A stretch of 64,000 nucleotides of DNA from Acidimicrobiales bacterium (GTDB taxonomy: Bacteria > Actinomycetota > Acidimicrobiia > Acidimicrobiales > MedAcidi-G1), in contig JARQPW010000002.1 in the NCBI GenBank assembly GCA_029577135.1, positions 47,768-111,767 on the forward strand, given 5' to 3'. Every line of letters begins with the position of its first letter. Position 1 is the first letter of the stretch. The translations under genes were made by a program, and so were the position numbers. Below the pieces are notes generated by a model. It had not been told where the DNA came from and did no database searches. It worked only from the letters and a program-made list of their open reading frames with translations. Positions 1 to 7,536 of the stretch are shown here, piece after piece.

Positions 1-1
1 G

Positions 2-1309
2 CCCACGGGCGACACCACCGTCACGGCCACCAAGTCCTTCGACTCGCCCCAGCGCCTGCCCGACGTCCTCGATGAGATCGCCGGGCCGGGCGTGTTCGAG
101 GACGTGGCGCTCACCCGGCACCGCTCGTTCGCCCGCACCGAGTGGCGGTTGAACGGCAGGGTCGACCTGTCGGGTGGCCTCGAACTGTTCAGCGATCCCG
201 AACTGGCGGAGACGCTCTCGGGCCTGCCTCTCGGTCGCACGAGCGCCGAACTGGCCGAACTGGCCGGCTGCCCGGGCGATGACTGCGACCCGGCCGACGC
301 CTTCGAGATGGAGTTGACGGTGGCACTCCCCGGTGGACCGTTGGTTGAGGCCGACGGGGCCCACTGGACGATCGGCCTCGGCGACCTCTCCTCGACCCGG
401 TTCGGCGTGGAGGGGGTGCTCACGGACCGGGAGCCGCGCATGTGGCGCAACGGGGCGATCGTGGCCGGGGTGTTGGCGATCCTGGTCACGCTGTTCCTGT
501 CGGTGCGTTACGTCGTGGTGGGCCGCGTTGAGGGGCCCCCACGGTCCGTGCGGCCACCGCGCACCTCCCGTCGGGCGGGCGAGATCGTCGAGGAGCATCC
601 CGCCGGTGGTGGGGAAACGGGCGAGCGTCGCCTCGAACTCCTGGTGCTCGGTGGCATCGGTGTGATCTGGGATTCCGGTGGCGACCCCGAAGGCCTCCTC
701 GTGCGGTACGTGCGGGAACAGGGCGGCATCGCCGACCCCCGCGAGATCGCCGACCGCTACCGTTCGGCCAGCCTCGGCCACGTCTCGACCGCCCAGTTCT
801 GGTCGTCGATCGGCGTCCAGGGGGAGGCCGACCAGCTCGACCGGGCCTACCTCGAGCGCGTCCAGCTACGCCGCGACGTGCTGCCCTTCCTCGATCGGAT
901 GAAGGAGCGGGGCCTGCCGGTGGCGTGCCTGACCAACGCGGTCCTACCCTGGTCGGTGCTGTTGCGCGAACGCCTGGGCCTCGATGAACTCATTGCCCAC
1001 TGGGTGGTCAGCGGGGAGGTCGGCGCCCGCAAGCCCAGCCAGGCCATGTTCGAGGCGCTCCGGCGCATGTCGGGGGTTCTATTCCGCAACATGCTGCTGA
1101 TCGACTCCGAGCCGCCGATGCTCGAGGCCGCCCGCAGCATGGGGATGTCGACGGTCCTGATGCGGGGTGCGGCACTCATCCCGGAGGGCTTTCCACATCC
1201 GGTGATCGGTGGCTTCGCTGAGTTGTTCCGGTCGAGCAGTACGGCGGCGTCCGCCGAGGATCCCCCCGAAGGTGGCGCGCCCGGAGAGGGTGAATCCCCC
1301 GGAGGCTGA
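2..1309 (+). CDS. Membrane protein with LppM-like ectodomain and degenerate HAD domain (5' partial)
   Basis: The reading frame is open from the first complete codon at base 2, so the true start lies before the window; the GTG at 92 is internal. Numbering from base 2, residues about 1-140 resemble the LppM-type secreted domain, about 151-173 are one hydrophobic membrane segment, and from about 210 to the end lies a HAD-like hydrolase domain. That domain keeps a motif II Thr (CLTNA) and a motif III Lys (GARKPS). Motif I reads VLGGIGVIWD, so the nucleophile Asp position is Gly, and motif IV is LIDSE instead of the usual paired acids. Phosphatase activity is therefore doubtful, and the domain may be a binding module. 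The gene ends 35 bp before radA. The LppM assignment is the weaker part of the call. Confidence 0.72.
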   Translation, partial: PTGDTTVTATKSFDSPQRLPDVLDEIAGPGVFEDVALTRHRSFARTEWRLNGRVDLSGGLELFSDPELAETLSGLPLGRTSAELAELAGCPGDDCDPADAFEMELTVALPGGPLVEADGAHWTIGLGDLSSTRFGVEGVLTDREPRMWRNGAIVAGVLAILVTLFLSVRYVVVGRVEGPPRSVRPPRTSRRAGEIVEEHPAGGGETGERRLELLVLGGIGVIWDSGGDPEGLLVRYVREQGGIADPREIADRYRSASLGHVSTAQFWSSIGVQGEADQLDRAYLERVQLRRDVLPFLDRMKERGLPVACLTNAVLPWSVLLRERLGLDELIAHWVVSGEVGARKPSQAMFEALRRMSGVLFRNMLLIDSEPPMLEAARSMGMSTVLMRGAALIPEGFPHPVIGGFAELFRSSSTAASAEDPPEGGAPGEGESPGG

Positions 1310-1344
1310 TCCGGCTGTCACAGGGCGTCCGTACTGTCGGCCCC

Positions 1345-2817
1345 ATGACGACGCAACCAGCTGCCCTCCACCCACCCGCATCCGCTGAACCCGAACCGGA
1401 ACCGGGGGCGCCCGCCCATCGGCCGGTGGGGAGGCGCAGGCGCACCAACTTCGAGTGCGGCGAGTGCAGGGCCTCCCAACCCCGGTGGGTCGGTCGCTGT
1501 CCCGGGTGTGGGGGCTGGAACACGTTGCACGAGGTAGCCCGCGTGGCGGCGGCGACCGTGGTGCCGGACACCGAGGCGGTGCGGCTCGTCGATGTGACCA
1601 CGAGCGCCGCGGCTCCGGTTGCCACGGACCTGTCCGAGTTCGACCGCGCCCTCGGCGGCGGCCTCGTCCCGGGGTCCGTGACCCTGCTGGGCGGCGAGCC
1701 GGGCATCGGCAAGTCCACCCTCACGCTCCAGGTCGCCGCCGGCCAGGCACGGCAGAAGCAGAGCGTTCTCCTGGTCGGAGCCGAGGAGTCCGCGGCCCAG
1801 GTCCGGCTGCGGGCTGAGCGGCTGGGCGCACTCGTCGACGGCGTCTGGCTGGCCGGCGATGCCGACCTCGACGTGGTGGTTGGCCACCTCGACCGGTTGG
1901 AGCCCGACGTGCTGGTGGTCGACTCGATCCAGACCGTCTACGACCCGGCGATCGGCGGAGTGCCGGGCTCGACGACCCAGGTGCGGGCCTGCGCACACCG
2001 GTTGGTCGTCGAGGCGAGACGGCGCGGCACGACCACCGTGCTCGTCGGGCACGTCACCAAGGAGGGCTCTCTGGCCGGTCCGAAGGTGCTGGAGCACGTC
2101 GTCGACACCGTGGTCGAGTTGACGGGCGACCGACACCATGCCCTCCGGCTGCTTCGCGTCTCCAAGCACCGCTTCGGGCCGACCGATGAGTTGGGCCTGT
2201 TCGAGATGGCGGCCGATGGCATGCGGCCGGTCGACGACCCGGGTCGGCTGTTCCTCGCCGACCGGGCAACCGACGTGGCGGGCTCGGCGGTGTTGCCGGC
2301 GATGGAGGGCCACCGTCCGCTGCTGGTCGAACTGCAGTCCCTGGTGGTGCGCTCCACGACGCCGAATCCACGACGCTCGTCCCAGGGCGTGGATCCCCGA
2401 CGCCTGTCGCTGCTGCTAGCGGTTCTGGAGCGGCGCGTCGGGCTTGAGTTGGGGGCACTCGACGTCTACGTCACCGCCGTGGGCGGCGTGCAGGTCACCG
2501 AGCCGGGGGCCGACCTGCCCCTGGCCCTCGCCGTGACGTCGGCACTCACCGGTCGGCGGCTGGGGAGCGGGACGGTGGCCTGCGGAGAGGTGGGCCTCGG
2601 TGGTGAGGTCCGTCAGGTGGCGCACCTGGAGCGCCGCCTCGTGGAGGCACGGCGCATGGGCTTCACCCGGGCCGTGCTGCCCGAGTCGGGGCCGCCGGCG
2701 CCACCGGACATGGAGGTCGTCCGGGTCCGCACCCTTGCGGACGCCGTGGCGGCTGCCGGGCTCCTCGGCGGCGCGGACCACACGGGGGCCTCTTGGGGAG
2801 AGGGGGGCGATGCCTGA
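1345..2817 (+). CDS. radA: DNA repair protein RadA (Sms)
   Basis: A RecA-like ATPase that processes branched recombination intermediates. The 490-residue product is slightly longer than usual because of a Pro/Glu-rich N-terminus. It has a C4 zinc finger (C38, C41, C52, C55), Walker A GGEPGIGKST near residue 115, a Walker B region around LVVDSIQT, and the RadA signature at about 274 written KHRFG instead of the usual KNRFG. A Lon-type domain forms the C-terminus. The Asn-to-His change sits in the motif that couples ATP hydrolysis to branch migration. In many actinobacteria radA neighbours disA and carD, but here a hydrolase and a crp gene follow. Confidence 0.95.
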   Translation: MTTQPAALHPPASAEPEPEPGAPAHRPVGRRRRTNFECGECRASQPRWVGRCPGCGGWNTLHEVARVAAATVVPDTEAVRLVDVTTSAAAPVATDLSEFDRALGGGLVPGSVTLLGGEPGIGKSTLTLQVAAGQARQKQSVLLVGAEESAAQVRLRAERLGALVDGVWLAGDADLDVVVGHLDRLEPDVLVVDSIQTVYDPAIGGVPGSTTQVRACAHRLVVEARRRGTTTVLVGHVTKEGSLAGPKVLEHVVDTVVELTGDRHHALRLLRVSKHRFGPTDELGLFEMAADGMRPVDDPGRLFLADRATDVAGSAVLPAMEGHRPLLVELQSLVVRSTTPNPRRSSQGVDPRRLSLLLAVLERRVGLELGALDVYVTAVGGVQVTEPGADLPLALAVTSALTGRRLGSGTVACGEVGLGGEVRQVAHLERRLVEARRMGFTRAVLPESGPPAPPDMEVVRVRTLADAVAAAGLLGGADHTGASWGEGGDA

Positions 2818-2855
2818 GATGGGGACCGTGGCCGGTCGGGGTGCAAGAGTGGCGC

Positions 2856-3512
2856 ATGCGCATCGAACTCGACTCCGGCACGTCCGCCGAACTCATCCAC
2901 CCCTCCACCGGTCCGGCTGGTCGCGGTCTGGTGGTGGTTCCCGACATCATGGGGCTGCGGCCCCTCTTCGACGACCTCGTGGCCCGACTGGCCGAGGAGC
3001 AGGGGTGGTCGGTCTGTGCCTTCGAGCTCTACCCGGGCCTCGAACACCTCGAGGTCGCCGACCGGCTCGCTGCCGGGGCGACCCTCGACGACGACCGGGT
3101 CCTGGGCGATGCGGCGGCGGCGGCCGATGCGACGGGCGCAGGCACAGTCGGGATCCTCGGCTTCTGCATGGGTGGCATGTACGTCCTAAAGGCTGTCTCC
3201 ACCGGACGGTTCCACCGGCACTGCCCCTTCTACGGGATGATCCACGTCCCGGAGCAGTGGCAGGGGCCCGGCCAGGGTGAGCCCCTCGACCTCCTTGCGG
3301 CCGGCGACGCGGGGTCCGTGTTGGCGATCATCGGAGCCGACGATCGCTGGACGCCGCCCGACCATGTCGACGAGCTCGAGGCGGCCGGTGCCACGGTCGT
3401 CCGCTACGAGGGTGCCGACCACGGCTTCGTGCACGACGCCTCGCGGCCAGCCCACCGGGCCGACGATGCAGCCGACGCCTGGAAGCGGGTGCTCGCCTGG
3501 CTGCCCGGCTGA
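2856..3512 (+). CDS. Dienelactone hydrolase family protein
   Basis: A 218-residue alpha/beta hydrolase of the dienelactone hydrolase family. The Cys-type nucleophile elbow is GFCMGG (C104), followed by the acid in GADDRWTPP (D162 or D163) and the His in GADHGFVHD (H189), which is the family order and spacing. The ATG at 2856 is chosen because the longer frame from 2793 overlaps radA and adds only a low-complexity segment. The substrate is unknown: no aromatic ring-cleavage genes lie nearby, so chlorocatechol degradation cannot be assumed. It is probably a general carboxylic ester or lactone hydrolase. The stop lies 10 bp from the convergent crp gene. Confidence 0.88.
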   Translation: MRIELDSGTSAELIHPSTGPAGRGLVVVPDIMGLRPLFDDLVARLAEEQGWSVCAFELYPGLEHLEVADRLAAGATLDDDRVLGDAAAAADATGAGTVGILGFCMGGMYVLKAVSTGRFHRHCPFYGMIHVPEQWQGPGQGEPLDLLAAGDAGSVLAIIGADDRWTPPDHVDELEAAGATVVRYEGADHGFVHDASRPAHRADDAADAWKRVLAWLPG

Positions 3513-3522
3513 GCGGTGCGGC

Positions 3523-4182
3523 TCAACGGGAGCGGATCGTGAGCTGTTTGCGGTTGGTGATCCGGTAGGTCCGGTCGATCTGTTCGATCCAGCCAAGCCG
3601 GATGAATGAGGCGATGGCCTTGTTGACGCGTTCCCGTGAGGCGCCGACCATCCCGGCCAGTTCCTCCTGCGTGATCGGCAACGAGAACTCGTCGGACTCT
3701 CCGGCCAGGTCAAGCAGTCGCTTCGCCGTGCGGCCGGTGACGTCGAGGAACACGGAGTCGGCGAGCGCCGTGTCCATGTTGCGGAGCCGGCCTGCCAGCA
3801 TCTCGATGACGCGCCACAGGAGGGTGGGGTCGTCCTCGTAGAGCTGTCGGACGGGTCCGTAGGGGACGGTGATCACGACCGAGGTCTCGAGGGCGCGGGC
3901 CTCGGCGGACCGGCCGTGGCCGTCGAAGAGGCCCATCTCTCCGAACAGGTCGCCGGACTCCATCAGCGCCACCATCGACTCGCGGCGGTCGAACGACTTG
4001 TTGGCGATGGCGATCCGCCCGGACACGACGATGTAGAGCTCGTGGGGCTCGTCGTCTTCCCGGAAGATGACGTCGCCGCGGCGCAGTTCGCGGTCCGCCG
4101 AAACGTCGACGATTGTGGCAAGGGAGCCGTCGTCGAGGCCTGCGAACAGCGTAGTTTCGCGAAAGAGTGTGGTGTCCGGCAT
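3523..4182 (-). CDS. crp: Crp/Fnr-family transcriptional regulator (GlxR/Rv3676-like)
   Basis: A 219-residue cyclic-nucleotide-type regulator with an N-terminal cNMP-binding domain (about 1-115), a dimerisation helix, and a C-terminal winged helix with the recognition region at about 171-190. The binding pocket has GE at 81-82 and an Arg-Ser pair at 91-92, the positions that hold the cyclic phosphate in Crp, so cAMP binding is plausible. The sequence most resembles actinobacterial GlxR/Rv3676. The ATG at 4182 gives a normal family length; a much longer open frame continuing upstream runs antisense to ispD and is rejected. It is divergent from ispD with 72 bp between the starts. I could not find a TGTGA-N6-TCACA site there. 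Confidence 0.9.
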   Translation of the reverse strand: MPDTTLFRETTLFAGLDDGSLATIVDVSADRELRRGDVIFREDDEPHELYIVVSGRIAIANKSFDRRESMVALMESGDLFGEMGLFDGHGRSAEARALETSVVITVPYGPVRQLYEDDPTLLWRVIEMLAGRLRNMDTALADSVFLDVTGRTAKRLLDLAGESDEFSLPITQEELAGMVGASRERVNKAIASFIRLGWIEQIDRTYRITNRKQLTIRSR

Positions 4183-4254
4183 GTCGGCTCGCCATGCTAG
4201 TGAGATGAGCGCCCCCGCACGGACGATCCCGCGCCTTCCCGCCCCTCCGCAACG

Positions 4255-4896
4255 ATGAGCATCTGGACCGTCGTCGTCGCAGCGGGTCGGGGCGATCGCT
4301 TCGGGGCCGACAAGCAGTCGGCCGACCTGTGCGGCCGAGCGGTGCTCGAGCGCTCCGTCGTCGCCGCCGGTGGATCGGACGGGGTTGTCGTCGTGGTGGC
4401 GCCGTCGGCGGTGGACGAGGTCGCCGAGCGCTTCGCCGGGGTCGACACGGTGTCTGCGGTGGTCGCCGGGGGTGCGACCAGGTCGGCGTCGGTGCGGGCC
4501 GGGCTGAAGGCGGTGCCGGATGATGCATCGATCGTCTTGGTCCATGACGGGGCGCGACCGCTGGCCAGCCGGAACCTCTTTGATGTCGTGGTGACCGCGG
4601 TCCGCGTCGGTGCCGACGCCGTGGTCCCAGGGGTTCCGGTCAGCGACTCGTTGCGGCGGGCGGATCGTGCCGTCGACCGTGAGGGGATGTTCTCCGTCCA
4701 GACTCCGCAGGGTTTCCCGGCGGCGACCCTCCGGGCGGCGCATGCCGGAGGCGGTGACGCCTCCGACGACGCCACCCTTGTCGAGGCGATCGGTGGCCGG
4801 GTGGTGGTCGTGGAGGGCGAGGCCGACAATCTCAAAATCACCCGTCCGGTCGACCTCCTGGTCGCCCGCGAACTCCTGGACGCTTCCGATGGGTGA
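4255..4896 (+). CDS. ispD: 2-C-methyl-D-erythritol 4-phosphate cytidylyltransferase
   Basis: Transfers CMP to methylerythritol 4-phosphate in the non-mevalonate isoprenoid pathway. The 213-residue product has the N-terminal nucleotide-binding loop AAGRGDRFGADKQ, in which the usual Pro-Lys after the glycines has become Lys-Gln, then VHDGARP and TPQGF, and a C-terminal NLKIT element, all typical of IspD. It overlaps ispF by 8 bp and so is translationally coupled with the enzyme two steps further on. IspE is not in the window. Confidence 0.93.
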   Translation: MSIWTVVVAAGRGDRFGADKQSADLCGRAVLERSVVAAGGSDGVVVVVAPSAVDEVAERFAGVDTVSAVVAGGATRSASVRAGLKAVPDDASIVLVHDGARPLASRNLFDVVVTAVRVGADAVVPGVPVSDSLRRADRAVDREGMFSVQTPQGFPAATLRAAHAGGGDASDDATLVEAIGGRVVVVEGEADNLKITRPVDLLVARELLDASDG

Positions 4897-5365
4897 GGTG
4901 CGGGTGGGCCAGGGGTTCGACGTCCACGCCTTCTCGGGCGACCCGGGCCGACGCATGGTCCTGGCCGGCGTCGAGTTCGACGGCCCGGGCCTCGTCGGCC
5001 ACAGCGACGCCGACGCCGTGGCCCACGCCTGCATCGACGCACTGCTCGGCGCAGCGGGGCTGGGTGACATCGGGGAGCGCTATCCGGACACCGACGAGCG
5101 GTTCGCGAAAGCCGACAGCATGGCGCTGCTGGCCGACACCGTCGCCGCTGTGCGTGCCGAGGGCTGGGAGGTCGGAAACGTGGACTGCTCGGTCGTCGCC
5201 GAGGCCCCGAGGCTGGCGCCGAGGCGTGACGAGATGCGAGAGCGCCTGGAGGCGGTCGTGGGTGCGCCGGTCCGGGTCACGGGCCGACGGGTCGAGGGAC
5301 TGGGAGCGCTCGGACGGCAGGAGGGCCTCGCCTGCCTCGCCGTCGTCCTGGTGCACCGACCGTGA
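4889..5365 (+). CDS. ispF: 2-C-methyl-D-erythritol 2,4-cyclodiphosphate synthase
   Basis: Cyclises CDP-ME 2-phosphate to MEcPP with release of CMP. The 158-residue product has the zinc ligands D11 and H13 (GFDVHAF) and H46, and the block DALLGAAGLGDIG. The cytidine-binding element that normally reads KATTTE is TGRRVE here, keeping only the Glu (E136) before the conserved LG.LGRQEG segment. Loss of those Thr residues is unusual and could alter CMP binding, although overall identity is clear. The ATG at 4889 overlaps ispD; the stop overlaps the rlmB GTG by 3 bases. Confidence 0.92.
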   Translation: MGEVRVGQGFDVHAFSGDPGRRMVLAGVEFDGPGLVGHSDADAVAHACIDALLGAAGLGDIGERYPDTDERFAKADSMALLADTVAAVRAEGWEVGNVDCSVVAEAPRLAPRRDEMRERLEAVVGAPVRVTGRRVEGLGALGRQEGLACLAVVLVHRP

Positions 5366-6321
5366 GCGGCGGCCGGCCGAAGGGCGGGGGGCAGCGGCGC
5401 GGCGGTCAGGAGCGGGGGAAGCGCCCCGGTGGGGGACAGCGCCGCGGGAAGGGTGACCGGCGCGACGACAGCCAGGGTCGGGACCGCCGCGGGCAGGGGC
5501 CGCGGGGTGGCCAGGGCCAGCGGGGTGCGACGCCCCAGCAACGCCGCAGCGACGGTCGGCCCAAGGGACTCGGCGGCGACCAGGTCGAGGGTCGCCAGGC
5601 GGTCCGCGAACTGCTCCTGGCCGGGACCCGGCGGACCCACGAGGTGGTCCTCGCCGGCGACCTCGATCCGGCGCCGATCATCGACGACATCATCGACCTG
5701 GCCGACGAGCAGAAGGTCGCGATCCGCGAGGTCGCCCGGTCCAGGTTCGAGTCGCTGGCCCGCACGGAGGCCCCGCAGGGCGTCATGGCGTTCGCCGCTC
5801 CCCTCGAGGACCACGGCCTCGAGGCGCTGTTGACGACGTCCGGGCCGGCCTCCCGGGCCCCCTTCCTGCTCCTGCTGGACGGCGTCACCGACCCGGGGAA
5901 CCTGGGCGCCATCCTGCGCTCGGCCGAGTGTGCCGGCGTGACCGGCGTGGTGCTGCCACGCCATCGGGCCGTCCGGGTGACGGCCATGGCCGCCAAGTCG
6001 GCGGCCGGGGCCATCGAGCACCTGCGCTTGGCTACCGTGACGGGCCTCCCGAAGGCCATGGCGCGCTTCTCGCAGGTGGGCATCTGGTCCGTCGGCCTCG
6101 ATGCCGGCGGTTCCGAACCGATCCACGACCTCACGGTGGCCGACGGACCGGTGGCGCTGGTGGTGGGCGCCGAGGGTGCCGGGCTCTCGCGACTGGTCCG
6201 GGAGCGCTGCGACACTCTGGCGCACGTCCCACTGCACGGCGTGCTGCCATCGATGAACGTCTCGGCAGCGGCGGCCGTGGCGTTGTTCGAGGTGGCCCGC
6301 CGACGCGACGCCGGCGCCTGA
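5362..6321 (+). CDS. rlmB: 23S rRNA (guanosine-2'-O)-methyltransferase, TrmH/SpoU family
   Basis: A SPOUT methyltransferase expected to methylate G2251 of 23S rRNA. The 319-residue product begins with about 70 residues of Gly/Arg/Gln-rich, strongly basic sequence, probably an RNA-binding tail. A substrate-binding domain follows, then the knotted catalytic domain with DPGNLGAILRSAE (motif 1), VVGAEGAGLS (motif 2) and PSMNVSAAAAV (motif 3). The GTG start at 5362 overlaps the ispF stop, completing an ispD-ispF-rlmB operon. In mycobacteria cysS lies between ispF and this gene; it is absent here. Confidence 0.92.
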   Translation: MSGGRPKGGGQRRGGQERGKRPGGGQRRGKGDRRDDSQGRDRRGQGPRGGQGQRGATPQQRRSDGRPKGLGGDQVEGRQAVRELLLAGTRRTHEVVLAGDLDPAPIIDDIIDLADEQKVAIREVARSRFESLARTEAPQGVMAFAAPLEDHGLEALLTTSGPASRAPFLLLLDGVTDPGNLGAILRSAECAGVTGVVLPRHRAVRVTAMAAKSAAGAIEHLRLATVTGLPKAMARFSQVGIWSVGLDAGGSEPIHDLTVADGPVALVVGAEGAGLSRLVRERCDTLAHVPLHGVLPSMNVSAAAAVALFEVARRRDAGA

Positions 6322-6356
6322 ATGGGGCGCTGGGCCGCCAAGACGCGGTCCGATCG

Positions 6357-6430
6357 AGCCCGAGGTCGGATTCGAACCGACGACCTGACGCTTACAAGGC
6401 GCCTGCTCTGACCAACTGAGCTACTCGGGC
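6357..6430 (-). tRNA. tRNA-Thr (anticodon UGU)
   Basis: On the reverse strand the sequence folds as a standard cloverleaf. It has a 7-bp acceptor stem (GCCCGAG with CTCGGGC), a D arm GCTC...GAGC, an anticodon arm with loop CTTGTAA (anticodon TGT, reading ACA), a 5-base variable region, and a T arm GTCGG-TTCGAAT-CCGAC. The discriminator base is U and no CCA is encoded. It lies alone between rlmB and the DUF3263 gene, on the opposite strand. Confidence 0.96.
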
Positions 6431-6532
6431 GTTGGGCCTTCGGAGGGCGAGCGTACGGCCCCGGGAGCCCTGGAAGAGTGGGTTGGACGGGGGGTGCTTG
6501 CACTCGGGCCGGTGGCAGAGGATGATCGCGCT

Positions 6533-6790
6533 GTGGCATTGACCGATCGGGACCGTGAGATTCTCGAGTTCGAGCGATCCTGGTGGACCCTGGATGCCCC
6601 CAAGGAGGGGCTGATCAACGAGCGCTTCGAGTTGTCCGTCACCCGCTACTACCAGTTGCTGGGCGAGCTCCTGGACTCCCCGGAGGCGCTCGAGCAGGAT
6701 CCAATGGTCGTCCTGCGCCTGCGGCGTCGGCGGGATCGGCGTCGGAAGGCCCGCTTCGAGATCCCCGCACAGGAGGAGGACGGACGCTGA
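6533..6790 (+). CDS. DUF3263 family protein
   Basis: A small actinobacterial protein of about 85 residues. The central block FERSWW, PKEGLINERF, YYQLLGELLD and the Arg-rich tail [10 protein letters not shown] match DUF3263. Tryptophan-rich and basic, it may bind nucleic acid, but no function is established. The GTG at 6533 is preferred because AGAGG lies just upstream and family members begin near the ALTDRD segment; a start at 6494 would add 13 residues. Its TGA shares one base with the ATG of the next gene, so the two are coupled. Confidence 0.82.
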   Translation: MALTDRDREILEFERSWWTLDAPKEGLINERFELSVTRYYQLLGELLDSPEALEQDPMVVLRLRRRRDRRRKARFEIPAQEEDGR

Positions 6791-7521
6791 TGGCCGCAGG
6801 TAGCGGTGGAGGGGGCCTCGGACCCAGCAACAGTGCGGCGCTGCCGCGTGCGCTGCTTCTGATCGTCGTCGCCGTCCTGCTCGGTGGTGCGCTGCTCTGG
6901 AAGGGCCTCGACGACGGGACGGACCTCACCTCCGACCAGCCGGTCCCGACGACCACGGCCCCGACACCCGACGACGGTTCGGGTGACGGTTCGGGTGACG
7001 GCACGCCCGACGACGGTTCGGGTGACGGTTCGGGTGACGGCACGCCCGACGACGGTTCGGGAGACGGCACGCCCGACGACGGTTCGGGTGACGGCACGCC
7101 CGACGACGGTTCGGGAGACGGCACGCCCGACGACGGTTCGGGAGACGGCACGGGCGACACCACGACCTCGACCCTGTTCCCCACGATCACGGAGCCCCCC
7201 AGCGAGGTCCAGGTGCTCGTCGCCAACGGTTCCGGCACGGCGAGGGCGGCCGGGTCGGTGACGCAACTCCTCATGCCGAAGGGATACGCCACCCTTCCGC
7301 CGGCGAACGCCCAGCCCACCGAATCCACGATGATCTTCTTCCGGCCCGGGATGGTGGCCGAGGCTCGGGCGGTGATGGAGATCCTTGCCCCGGACAGCCC
7401 CGACCTGCTGGCGCAGATCCCGCCGACCGGCCTGGCGGTCGCCGAGAACGCCCTCGACCGGCTGGAGTTGGCGGACATTGTGGTGATCCTGGGCGCGGAC
7501 AGCCGCATCCACAACGGCTGA
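6790..7521 (+). CDS. Membrane-anchored protein with repeat linker and LytR C-terminal domain
   Basis: A 243-residue protein. A hydrophobic segment at about 20-38 anchors it, with a short cytoplasmic N-terminus. Residues about 60-125 are an extracellular linker of Asp/Gly/Ser/Thr/Pro repeats. The C-terminal 100 residues (from VQVLVANGSG) match the LytR_C domain, which in other proteins follows LytR-CpsA-Psr ligase domains. No ligase domain is present, so this is a stand-alone LytR_C protein presumably facing the cell wall. Placement directly after DUF3263, sharing a start-stop base, is a common actinobacterial pairing. Confidence 0.85.
   Translation: MAAGSGGGGLGPSNSAALPRALLLIVVAVLLGGALLWKGLDDGTDLTSDQPVPTTTAPTPDDGSGDGSGDGTPDDGSGDGSGDGTPDDGSGDGTPDDGSGDGTPDDGSGDGTPDDGSGDGTGDTTTSTLFPTITEPPSEVQVLVANGSGTARAAGSVTQLLMPKGYATLPPANAQPTESTMIFFRPGMVAEARAVMEILAPDSPDLLAQIPPTGLAVAENALDRLELADIVVILGADSRIHNG
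6970..7158 (+). repeat. Tandem repeats encoding an Asp-Gly-Ser-Gly-Asp-Gly-Thr-Pro linker
   Basis: An in-frame array of units reading DDGSGDGTP (27 bases), some expanded with an extra GSGD (12 bases), lies inside the LytR_C protein gene. Units are nearly identical at DNA level, differing mainly in GGT versus GGA codons, which suggests recent expansion and likely length variation between strains. There are no unique spacers, so this is not a CRISPR array. Confidence 0.9.
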
Positions 7522-7536
7522 GGCTGGTCAGCCGGC

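Noticed and set aside
2793..2855. Upstream start for the dienelactone hydrolase
   Set aside because: It would overlap radA and add a Trp/Gly/Arg segment unlike the family; the ATG at 2856 gives the normal N-terminus.
4183..4254. Crp autoregulatory site between crp and ispD
   Set aside because: I looked for TGTGA-N6-TCACA and found no acceptable match in the 72 bp.
5928..6419. Forward open frame running over the tRNA-Thr gene
   Set aside because: It ends in a translation of the reverse complement of the tRNA, a common false gene. The rlmB frame and the tRNA explain the DNA.
6970..7158. Possible CRISPR array
   Set aside because: Units are contiguous, in frame and without unique spacers; no cas genes are present. 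It is a protein linker repeat.
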